In this document: piece by piece, positions 45,261 to 56,749 of the stretch
Layout of the letters: the number at the start of each line of letters is the position of its first letter
Position numbering within the stretch: the first letter of the stretch is position 1
Assembly: GCF_052324685.1 (NCBI RefSeq)
Contig: NC_135225.1
Span: 5,543,129-5,607,128, forward strand
Source of the DNA: Brachyhypopomus gauderio
Lineage: Eukaryota; Chordata; Actinopteri; Gymnotiformes; Hypopomidae
DNA: 64,000 bases
Direction: 5' to 3'
The notes under the pieces: generated by a model
What the model was told of the DNA's origin: nothing
The model's database searches: none
The model's input: the letters and a program-made list of their open reading frames with translations, nothing else
Position numbers and translations under genes: made by a program

Positions 45261-46001
45261 GCTCCGAGTGGGTGGACTGGTTTCACGGCGTTCACTAACC
45301 GAGGAGCCACAATTTACGTGCAAACACCTCCGAGGAGAAGGAGAAGCTCCTCAGAAGTGTCCGCTCCGAGTTTCAACGGCGCCCAGATGACCGGGATTAC
45401 AGATTACGGATTACAGATTACCCTGAATTCCTGCTGGTCGTTTCTCAAACACATCGAGACGTCCCACTTCCTCGAAAACACCAAGCGCGCCGCTCCACGT
45501 TCCTCAAAAGTTCCTCCACACACGCTGTTAATCCGTCTCCGAAGGCAGGGAGCCGTGTGTGTCCACACCTTTACTTCAACCATGTCCATCAAACACTCAA
45601 GGTGGAGGACACCTCCGTGTTGTCCTCAACTCCAGTTTCGATGAGACGCCCACATGATCAAACATCTCAACGTGTCCATGTGGTCAACTCGCTCACGGTC
45701 CTGTGAAGAGGAAGTGAAGCGTGAACATGAACAATTCAGGTCATCCAAACACTCCAGGTCGCCTGGCAGATCAATTTGCTCTTTAACAATTAAACAAACC
45801 TGCTCTTATGTTCCGTTCCTGCGGTACCAGCTCTAATATTAAAGCTACAGCAGCTCCATGGCAGAAGCTGCCGGACCGCTGCCGTATCTAGACGTGAGCG
45901 TCAGTGTTGTACACATTTACGCAATAGAGACCACGTTTCCTTAAACTAGTCCACCCAAAGCACCAACTACTTGTTTAAATTATTTATTCACATATTATCC
46001 G

Positions 46002-46044
<43 letters not shown>

Positions 46045-47524
46045 TTTCAGTTGTTTTTACTTGTTAGTGGGAAATAATACCAACACTAAACTTGCACCTC
46101 TTCTCTATAACAAAAACTCTCAGCCAGGAGAAATAATTTATTATGAATTTAACCACTAATGAATTTATTTGCAAATAAAAAAATACAGGTTTTCTTCATT
46201 TACTCTGTGTAATGTGAGAAAGCTTGTAACTCTTTATATGGATTTCAACATGAATAAGTAATAATGGTGCTAAAATGTGCCCTGATGAGTCGTCATAAAA
46301 ACAATCCAGATCTTCACAATTCAGGATTCTGTCAAGCATCGTGTTTCTTACTGAAGGAAAATCAAGTGTTAACCAGCACATCTGATCATATGATAACATA
46401 CCAATATGAGGTTGCATACATATTGCACCACTGTGTCAGTTTAATTATTTCTTAAGTACTTAGTCACATGTTTAGATTAAAAGCCAACATCCAAAAAACA
46501 CGAGTTGACCGACATTACGCATTGCATTACCAACTAACATGACTCGGCTATAAATGCAAGTCACATGGCCCCTACATTATATTTAAAGAGAACAATGGGG
46601 TTTTAATATTCAGCACGTTTCTCATCATTTCCATTTAGCAAACAATAATGACCTAGGCACACATTTTTAATCAGGAATTGCATTACAAATAAAAATACCA
46701 CAATAATTAAAACACCAATACCACAATTACATAATACCAAAACAAAACTGATAAGTGATTATTAAATAGCAAAAGACAAAAACAATTTGATTATTTCACC
46801 TGTATGCTTTTACATTGTCAGTGCTTAATGTTGGTTTAAAACATCTTTTCAGAGCACAATTCGGTTTCTCATGAGTCCATTCCATAATGAAAGCTCAATT
46901 AAAATCCACTTTGTTCTAAATGCTACATGAATTGACATTTGAACTTGAAGTAGTAAACTAATGAGGTTTTGTTTGATGTTTTAGAGATTAAAATAAAATC
47001 TAATAAAAAAATAGATTTTGGACAGTCTAAATGTTGCCTTTGATGCACAAGATTCAGTTCACATTTTTCAAGATGTCAAGGATTTCATGTTATTTTAATG
47101 CCAACTTCCCCTTCAAGTTCTTTTTTCAACAACAGTTACAGTAAACCAACTGACCATTAGACCAACTGCTACGCTTACATGTAATTTAGCAAACAATAAG
47201 AAAATCTGCTGGTGATAAATCTGGTATTCATTAGTGACCCCAAAGCAGCAACTGAAAACAGAGTTGATAGTGTAGCCATGAAAGATTTAAACAGAATGTA
47301 ATTATCTGTACCCAGTGGAAAATAAATGAGAGATAATACAACAGGACAATAGGACCATGAAGAGAATAACTGGGGTGATCGACCATGTACTAAACACATG
47401 CAGCTATGAAAAGAAAGTCATACCACTCACTTCTCTGCATTTGAGACAAATGCGTACTAAACCTCTCATAGCAGAAACTAGTGCATCCACAAACAGTGGC
47501 GACCCTGAGTCCAGGAAGAGTCCC
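45261..47524. other. ipmk promoter side and cisd1 3' flank
   Basis: The first few hundred bases above 45,260 are GC-richer and should hold the ipmk 5' untranslated region and promoter. (AT)n followed by a T-run lies at 46,004-46,049. AT-rich sequence to 47,524 must include the cisd1 3' untranslated region; minus-strand AATAAA words occur near 46,137-46,142 and 46,162-46,167. The long plus-strand open frame 44,997-45,644 is antisense to ipmk exon 1 and lacks coding signs. Confidence 0.5.
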
Positions 47525-48504
47525 TCATGCCTCTTTACGCTTTATGATTAGAGGTCCAACATTGTCGCCCGTCTCCTGATTGTGTTTGGTATGGGCACCA
47601 TCACAGTATGGGAACTGCAAGACAAAAACAATTCAATTCAACATGGGACGCTGACATGCACTGAAACAGGCAGGTGTTTTTGTAATAAAATCACAAGGTC
47701 CTTAAGTTCTTACAGATTCAAGATTAAGTACTTAAACCTTTTTTTTTTTGTTTTTGCTCAATTTCATGAAAGCTATTCCTTGTGAGGAGTGACCATGAAC
47801 CCGTCTCCATGACTGCTTTATACGAGGGGCTTTTGCCCGCATCCACTGATGTACCTTTTTGGACCTCCAGCACCTACAGTACACAACTTTATCACCGAGG
47901 TCCTCTATGTCGAAGGCATGCACCACTTTCGGGTCGTCTTTCTGCAGGTCCAGGTTCACCTTTGGTTTCACACACTTGCCCTTGCAGAAGAATGTTTTGT
48001 AGACTAGGACTCCCACCAGAAGTGCCCCAGCAGTGGCGGAGAGAGCCGTGGCCAGTTCAGCTGTGGGGAGAGAGCACAGGTACCTGGTTTAACACCCTCA
48101 CACACCTGCAGTGTGAACAGGTCACATCACCCAAACTCGTTTGTCCACGTTCCTCCACGGGCCTCGAGGTCCACCAGTCATCTCCACCTGATTTATGTGC
48201 TGCACTAGATCAACACTTCCCAAACTTTCTAACACACCAGACTGTCAGGTTCTGCGCAGAGAGACGTAGTTATCTAGAAAACCATCGTAGCTACGCAAAC
48301 TAAACGAATTAAACACGATTAAAACCCGCTCGCTGTGTCATTAACTCGCAAGGAAACACTGGAGTTAAAGTAACGAACTCAACCTTGAATAACCTCAGTA
48401 GTTTAACAGCTAGAAATGCAACTCAACTGGGTCGTGTAGTTAAAGGTAAACTACGTCGACATTATGTGAATGTTACCTTTAGATAGGCCGCTTGAGTTGC
48501 TCAT
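47525..48504 (-). CDS. cisd1: CDGSH iron-sulfur domain protein 1 (mitoNEET), 3 exons, 107 aa
   Basis: Coding exons (minus): 48,504-48,477; 48,060-47,855; 47,614-47,525. GT-AG introns; phases close to 108 codons including stop. MitoNEET is a homodimeric outer mitochondrial membrane protein carrying a redox-active, labile 2Fe-2S cluster on the cytosolic side, linked to iron and redox control. In the product: a short polar N terminus, one membrane anchor at about residues 12-30 (Ala/Leu/Val-rich), and the CDGSH motif with cluster ligands C71, C73, C82 and H86 ([16 protein letters not shown]), one residue offset from the human 108-aa protein. The second intron splits the motif between K-K and F-P. 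C35 and C39 near the membrane are extra cysteines. CISD1 over CISD2 is chosen for length and the C-terminal D-N-V-G-P-L-I-I-K. Head-to-head with dhx57. Confidence 0.95.
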
Positions 48505-48606
48505 GACTGGGTCGTTTTATGAAACCAGCACCCCGAAACACTGCAGAGAGACGCCTGTTTGTTCAGCTGAACCTTAAAGTCTAACGACATAACCTGCAGC
48601 CCGCTG

Positions 48607-48865
48607 AACCTTCTAGAGCATCAGCCCTGCAACACAGAACCGCAGACCCTTCTAGAGCATCAGCCCTGCAACACAGAACCGCAGAACCTTCTAGAGCATC
48701 AGCCCTGCAACACAGAACCGCAGAACCTTCTAGAGCATCAGCCCTGCAACACAGAACCGCAGAACCTTCTAGAGCATCAGCCCTGCGATACAGAACCGCA
48801 GAACCTTCTGGAGGATCAGCCCTGCAACACAGAACGCAGAACCTAAAGGATCAGCCGTGCAACCA
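48607..48865. repeat. 39-bp tandem repeat, six to seven copies
   Basis: Unit aaccttctagagcatcagcc followed by ctgcaacacagaaccgcag. First copies are near identical; the last ones decay (ctggaggatcagcc, ctaaaggatcagcc). It starts about 100 bp upstream of the cisd1 start codon. Confidence 0.93.
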
Positions 48866-48871
48866 GAGACC

Positions 48872-48872
<1 letters not shown>

Positions 48873-48952
<80 letters not shown>
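48873..48952. repeat. (TA)n microsatellite, about 80 bp
   Basis: Perfect TA repeat bounded by gaccg on the left and acggaccg on the right, so that ccgtatata and tatacgg arms flank it and the whole block is self-complementary. Confidence 0.95.
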
Positions 48953-48957
<5 letters not shown>

Positions 48958-49621
48958 CGGACCGTATATATACGGTATCTGCGTGCAACACAGAGAGCAG
49001 ACAGTCAATGAACGCGTTCGGCGTGGAGTGTACATCTGGTTTAGATTTGACCCAGACCAAGCACACGTAGATCCATCCAAAAAATCAGAGAGCTAGTTAA
49101 TTCAGTTAACCAGATATCACCAAATCTGCTAGGAGCAGAAAAATTGTAATTACAATTGTAAACTTAATTGTAATTACATTTAATTTAAAATTTTTTAAAG
49201 GACATTTAACGACTGTGTCGACCAAATACAGTAGAACTATTTTTAAAAAGGCATATAAAACGTATAATATAAAAAAAACATAAACCTTATACGTGGCTAC
49301 TTTTTGTTTATAAGAAATACATTTACGAACGTGCCAGAATAACATGATAGAATTAAGTAACTACTTTTATTTTGAATTTGAAATTATGAACCGGAATAAA
49401 TTCTAATCCATGTGTGGAAACGTTTTCGTTTTCCCCTTCGCGACAGCAACTGATCTGAGCTGTCACGGTTCCAGATACACAACAACACTTCTTTCAGCGG
49501 AATGTGTTGTGAGTATTTTTCTAAATCGTTTATCATCAGATCCCTGAATGTTGAGTGGTAAATGGTGAACGACATTAGTCAGCTACCGTTAACTAACTTA
49601 ACTTGATATCTAGTTAGAGAA

Positions 49622-49622
49622 G

Positions 49623-49675
<53 letters not shown>

Positions 49676-49697
49676 GTCTATCTGTCTATCTATCTAC
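49622..49697. repeat. (TCTA)n microsatellite
   Basis: Tetranucleotide tcta repeat with two tctg variants near the 3' end, located in the presumed first intron of dhx57. Confidence 0.95.
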
Positions 49698-50008
49698 CCC
49701 CTACTACCAAATTATATTACAAAGAGGCTTCTTGGTGTTTAATTGTATAGCTGGTTGACTAGGTCGATATCCCACGTTAGTCATGAGATATCTTTCTAAA
49801 TCAAATTGTAATATTGATGACAACAGAACAAACCTGATCTTTAAATGGCAGGGCAGGTATTAGACTCAACATGTTCTCTCTCCCTCTGCCTCACTAACAC
49901 TCATCCAACGGGACTCAGACCAGTTGGGAGAGTTCAGTGATTTTTAATTGAGCTCTTGGCAGCTAGGAAAGTACATGTGTCTCTCTTATCTTGTAGGAAG
50001 GACACATT

Positions 50009-53000
50009 ATGAGCGGGAGGAGAAGAGGAAAACCAAACCGTTGTGGGGGGCGATTTAATAAGCCCAGGGGAGGAGGACGTGGTGGTGGTGGTGGAGGAGG
50101 AGGAGGTGGAGGTGGTGGAGGTAAGAAAGGGGCCAGTGGCTGGGATGATGGGGATGATTTCAGCCTGGATCTTGGACCGACTCGCTCCTTCAAACCTCCC
50201 CCACCTCACAAAGGAAGAGGAGCGAGTACTCATCAAGGTGCCGGACGGGGCAACAGTAAAGGCAGGGGGCGAGGCAGCTCTTTGAGTTTCCCCAGGTTTT
50301 CTTATAACAGGAAAGACGGTTCCAGACAAGATGAGGAACAGCGAGATCGATTTAGACCTGACAAGATCCATCTGCCCTTACAAAAGATACACATGACATC
50401 AGAAAACCAGCTACAAGTAAAAGAACTGCTAAGGGAACTTCAGAGTCAGGAGTACAGTGCTCCATATAGGTAAGTGTATTTTGAGGTAATTTAACAGTCA
50501 AAAATTAGATGCAGAGTTTGCAGGTTGACAGTCGATAATGGTTTTGACGTGTGTATGTATCACTACCTTGATCAAACGCGTCATTGTTGGTTGTTTACAT
50601 TTACCATACGTGTTTTTGTTTGTTTTATTCAGTGGCTCAGACTGTGAAGCAGAAGAAGAGGATGAGGAGTATGATGAGCTGGACCATCGTGACGAAGGTC
50701 AGTTCTGGATCACTCATGAAGATGGAGTGGAGTGTGCGGAGGACGGCGTGTATGAGGAAGACTATAAGGAGGAGAGACGTGCCACACCTGAAGCGGTTGT
50801 GTCCCTATTCGCTTTAGGCACCCTCTGCAGGTACTCACTGTGACTGTGTGGTAGCTCCCCTAAGTTCACCATTATCCAACATTATCGATGTCTGACTAAC
50901 CGTTTACATAAAGCTTTCTAACCTATTTACTGGTTTTCTCCAGTGAAATTCCATGAACAGGTCTGGCATCCAGTTTCCATACTGGGCAATTTTAACATTG
51001 AGAGAGTCATTCCTGCCTTTAATCTTTTTTTCAGCCTGTAATTGTACAAACCCTTTTTGTAACACAAAAAGTAGCAGTAATCTTCTTTTACTAGTGACAG
51101 TAGCAGTAATCTAACAGAGGGACTAATCACAGTGCTTTATTTATTTGTTTTATTTTAGATATGGCTTTGATCGTGATCGTAGCAGGACAGCCCTGCAGGC
51201 GGGGCAGGGCAGGCGGGCGGAGGAGAGCGGACGTGGTGAAGTGGGAGCCACACTAGAGCTTCTCCTCTCCCAGATGTTCACAGAGCGCTTTGGCTCCAGT
51301 GCCCTTGGCCCACAGACGCCTGAGCCACCCTCGCGGGAGGAGTGTGTGGCCCTTCGCCAGGAGGAGGCCCTCGCTTTAACCGCCATCTATGGGGACCGCT
51401 TCTGTGAGCGAATCACTGATCGTGTCTGGACCATCAGCCTGGATCTGTTGTGGGTGACCGAGGGGCGGAGCATCACCTCCCAGCCAACCACTGACAGACA
51501 GCAGACGGGTACTTCGTCCAATCAGTTGTGCAGGTTCTACCTGAAGGGATCAGGATGTAAGTTTGGAAGGCGCTGCAAGTTCAGGCACGAATCTCCAACG
51601 GAGTCCAGTGGCCACACAGACCTCTATGGCCCCAGCCAACCCGGTTTTAGAAGTATCGATCCCCCTGTTTACCAGCTGGAGGTTCGCTTTCCTCAGGGAA
51701 GTTTCTACCCCTTTCAGCCACCATTAGCTGCCTTCAGTACCACTGATGACTCTATCTCTGGAGCGGGACGCCTTAGTGTAACGGAGTATCTCTTTGGCCA
51801 GTCCCTTACAGCGGCACAAGATGGGGAACCAGTTGTCTACACCCTCATCTCCTGCCTAGAGGAAGACGGGCCCGTCCGAGAGCTCCTTTCAGCCTCGCAT
51901 CACAAATACAGTGCACCACCTCCTGTGTTAGCGCCACCTGCTGTTACCACAAGGAACCGAAACACAAAGAACACTACAGCCAGCACTACAGCAAGCAGCA
52001 CAGCAACTAGTTCCCAGTCATCTAACGGTGCAGAGAACCCCAACATCAGAATCAGTCACATTGAAGGTAAAGCGTTCATGATCACGTTACTCGAGTAGAT
52101 TAAGCATTGTTTACTATTAAGCGTTTTTCATTGTAGGTGTCATGTTAATTTACACATGTACCCTTGTGTACATGTATACGCTGCTGTGTTAGTTACTGGC
52201 ACTGAGCACATGGGCGTGTTCTGCTTTGTAACCGCAGACAAAGTCTTACAGGCGGCTGGGAGCCTCAACACAGATGATGCAGAAGATGAGGATGAAGAGG
52301 ATGATGAGGATGGTGAGAAGTGCGTTCCCATAGAGAACGAGAGCTACGTGAACTTCAGAAAGAGGTTGGAGAAGAAATCTGAGACAAGAGCTGAAGACGT
52401 GCTGAAGGAGAACAGGAAGCTTTGTAGGGAGTTCAGGAGAAAGCCGGTAACAGTCTTACAGACACTCTTACCCACCTTACAGCTCACAGCCACAGACACA
52501 CTTCAGCCCTACAGACGCTCTCACCCACCTTACAGCTCACACAGACTCACTTCAGCCCTACAGACGCTCTCACCCACCTTACAGCTCACACAGACTCACT
52601 TCAGCCCTACAGACACTCTTACCCACCTTACAGCTCACAGCCACAGACACACTTCAGTACAGACACTCTCACCTACCTTACAGCTCACAGCCACAGACAC
52701 ACTTCAGCCCTACAGACGCTCTCAACCCCTTACAGCTCTGACAGCCACAGACACACTTCAGTACAGACAAAAAGCACTAATGCACAAATTGATGAGAATT
52801 TCTACAAGACATAATGTGATGCATGTTGTGCAACCTTGCGTCACCTGTAAGAGGGTGTGTTAAATCTCATGCCTTTGTCAGTCTGTGTGGGTATATGCAT
52901 ATGATTATTTGTGTGTGTTTTGTAAAATGTATGTCTCTGCAGGTGTGTGTTGAGTCTCGTGTGTCAATCAGTCAGTGTGTGTTTAGTGTCAATGTCTCTG

Positions 53001-53476
53001 TTCGTGTGTGTGTGTGTGTGTGTGTGTTAAGTCTTGTATATCTGCCAGTCTTCCAGGCGCTATGTGTCCATGCAACAGCAGAGGTCCAAGCTGCCCGTGT
53101 GGGCTGAGAAAGAGAACGTTCTAGACTGCTTGGAGAAGAACCAGGTTCTAGTGATCAGTGGGATGACCGGGTATGTCTGAAACATGTAACGAGTGGCGTT
53201 AAGATTGTCACTCCATCTTGTAAATGCATTTGCAGTGAAATGTGCACGAATGTTTCAACTCAGGTGCGGCAAGACGACCCAGATCCCGCAGTTCATCCTG
53301 GACGAGTCGCTGAGCAAGAACCCAGAGGGTGTGGCCAGCATCATATGCACTCAGCCACGCCGCATCTCTGCCATCGCTGTGGCAACCAGGGTAGCACAGG
53401 AGCGGGTTGAAGCTTTGGGCCACTCCACTGGGTACCAGATCCGTTTGGAGACCGTCAGGGTAACTGATGTCCTCTT

Positions 53477-53552
<76 letters not shown>

Positions 53553-56500
53553 CTGTGCCATTGCTGTGGTACGCGTATGATTGTACTGTGTATGTGTGTG
53601 TGTGTGTGTGTGTGTGTCCAGTCGTCCAGCACCAGACTGCTGTTCTGCACCACTGGTGTACTGTTGAGGAGGTTGGAGGGAGATGCTGAGCTCAGAGGCG
53701 TCACACACGTCGTTGTGGATGAAGTTCACGAACGCACTGAGGAGAGGTGAGATAAACACGATGCACTTATTCACACAATCGCACAAAGAGTGGACAAACA
53801 TGACTGTGACATCATTTCCTGCCCCCAGTGACTTCCTGTTGCTGGTTCTGAAGGATCTGATGGTGCAGAGGTCCGATCTGAAGATCATTCTAATGAGTGC
53901 CACCCTGAACGCTGATCTCTTCTCCCAGTACTTCTACAACTGCCCCACCGTCCACATACCGGGTAAAGCTTCCCCGTCCCCCACCGGGCACGTTCACACG
54001 GTGCCGTTACTCCACACCTCACCACTGACCATCTCTTACACTGACGAACGCCTCTCGCCTACAGGCCGCACCTTTCCAGTGGATCAGTTCTTCCTTGAAG
54101 ATGCCATTGCTAAGACCAGGTAAGGAGCAGAGATCCCTGCACGTCTTTTGCGCGTCTTTTGTGTATCTCTAAGCAGCTGTGTCTAGGCACACCTTCAGAG
54201 CGTGTCACGGCCGTGTTTGTCAGGTACGTGATAGAAGACGGCAGCCCGTACCGACGCGCGGCAAAGCCGAGTGGCTCGTCCAATCAGGGGAGCAGGGCTG
54301 GGAAAGGGCGGCCAATGGCAGTAGACATGGGGGACGATGACGGCTGGTCGTTTGGCTCCTTCATGAGGAAAGATGCGGTTAAAGACTCCATCCCTGACCA
54401 ACAGCTCGGTCTGCAGGAGCTCACAGTCCGATTTCCAAGTAAGGAAACCAAGGATTTAAATAGTATTTGCATGTTTGGTTCAGTTGTTCATTGAGACACT
54501 TTTTGGTTAGTATTTGTTTCTAGCAAACAAAAAATTACTTCAGTCATATTGTGCAAGAAGGTCTAATTTACAGAATTGGTGCAGTAACACACGTTTGTTT
54601 ACCATAACCAATACTGCTCCTTCATGAATATTCATGAAGTGTAAGGTCTTTGAAATTCTTTTATCAAGACTGCTCAAAGTCTGTGGTGAAAACTTTGGCT
54701 GGAATGGACCTGGATAAAATCAACATGGACCTTTTGGAGAGTGTGCTGGAGTGGATAGTAGATGGAGACCACGACTACCCATCAGGTAAAGATTACAACA
54801 GTACATGATCTGAATAACTAATGGAAGCCAAATTTCCATATGCAAATTATGCAGATTAAGCTTGTGGAATGTTTTCTGGGCTCTCTGTGTAGGCGCTGTA
54901 TTGGTCTTCCTGCCTGGATTAGCGGAGATTAAACAGTTGTATGAGCAACTCCAGTCGAACAGGATGTTTAACAACAGAACGGCGAAGAGGTAAACATAAA
55001 TGCGAAGGTGTACCTGCCTATGTCATTCTTGTGTTTGGTTTCTAAACCCTGTGTTGTTATAGGTGTGTGGTGTATCCGCTCCACTCATCTCTGTCCAATG
55101 AAGAGCAGCAGGCCGTGTTTACGCACCCGCCAGAGGGTGTAACCAAAATCATCATCTCCACTAACATAGCGGAGACATCAGTAACCATCGATGATGTAGT
55201 TTACGTCATTGACTCTGGGAGAATGAAAGAGAAGAGGTAGGAACCTGTAAATAACACACTTCTCCTACTATCACCAAAGTGTCGTGTGCAGAGTTTTTCT
55301 CCAGCTCCGTCCCTGCCTCTGCGCGCCTGCAGGTACGACGCCAGCCGTAGTATGGAGAGTCTGGAGGACGCCTGGGTGTCTCGGGCCAACGCGGTGCAGC
55401 GGAGGGGCCGTGCCGGCCGCGTGGCCTCTGGTCTCTGCTTCCACCTCTTCACCAGCCACTGCTTCAACCACCAGCTCAGCGCCCAGCAGCTCCCCGAGAT
55501 ACAGAGAGTTCCTCTGGAGCAGCTCTGTCTCAGGTGGGCCGGCCCGCCAGCCAATGCCGCCACCGCACGCCAGTAGTGTCCCGTACAGCTCGCCGTAGCG
55601 TCCCTCACAGCTCACCGTAGCAGACTTTCCTGTAGCCACTCGAATCGATATTCCACTTCTTGTAATACTACGTTGTTTATCCATTTGCTTTCTTCAGAGC
55701 CACGTTGTTCTCCCTGTCTCTGTCATATGTGTATGTTTGTATGCACACATTGTCTATGCACACACATAATAATCACTAAAGAGGACTTCCTTGTAGTAGA
55801 GAAATGTCCTCGTTGGTTAATTCTACCGTTTATATGTTTTACCTGATGGTTACCGAGCCCAGGACTGTCACAGAGACGTTTACTTTCTTTTCTCAGAGAA
55901 CGTGTTGCAGTGGTAGTTGTTGGGATGTTTAGTCGATGTTCTAAAAGGAATCGCTCACAACAGCTTTAAGTCGTTTTGTTTCGATGAGTCTGTAGCTCAA
56001 CCCCTGTACTCTTTCGCCTCAGGATTAAGGTGTTGGAGATGTTCTCTGAACGTTCCCTGGACTCCGTGTTCTCCCGGCTCATCGAGCCTCCAGCAGGGGG
56101 CGGTGTGGAGGCAGCCAAGCAGAGACTGTGCGCTCTGGGCGCCCTGACCGAGGCCGAGTGTCTCACTCCGCTGGGCTGGCACTTGGCCTGTCTCCCCGTG
56201 GATGTCCGCATTGGCAAGCTGATGCTGCTGGGGGCCATCTTCCGGTGCCTGGACCCCGCTCTTACCATCGCTGCCAGCCTGGCCTTCAAAAGCCCTTTCG
56301 TAAGACCAGCGTCCCAGTGACGCTACGACAGTCATGTGGTTCTCTGACATAAAATTCTTATTCTGATAATACAGGTGGTTACTAGTCGTTACTAATTGTT
56401 TCTCCATCTGTTCTCCATTCCATCTGTTTCTTTGGCTGTATGTCTGTCTCGTTTGCGTCTTTCTTAGGTGTCTCCGTGGGACAAAAGGGAGGAAGCTAAT

Positions 56501-56688
56501 GAGAGGAAGTTGAGTTTTTCTCTCGCCAACAGTGACCATCTTGCTCTTCTTCAGGCATACAAGGTTACTGGGTTCTCTGAAAGAAATACTGATAAATCAT
56601 GCATTTATAAAATATACACTACATAAAACTGAAATTTGCCAAATCAATCTATAATTTAATTTCCCTAAGTAAATTACTTTTTTCCTGG

Positions 56689-56749
<61 letters not shown>

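Larger units (their letters stand above)
48505..49508. promoter_or_regulatory. Shared cisd1/dhx57 upstream region and likely dhx57 5' noncoding exon
   Basis: The roughly 1-kb region between divergent genes must hold both promoters. It is interrupted by a 39-bp tandem array and a long (AT)n (listed separately). A likely dhx57 noncoding first exon ends at 49,508 before a good donor (gtgagt, 49,509-49,514), joining to the acceptor before 49,997. The transcription starts themselves cannot be seen. Confidence 0.45.

Noticed and set aside
52156-52863. Long open frame extending dhx57 exon 4 through the repeat
   Set aside because: The exon ends at 52,446 and joins 53,049 in phase with a good family match; the rest is repeat-coded intron.
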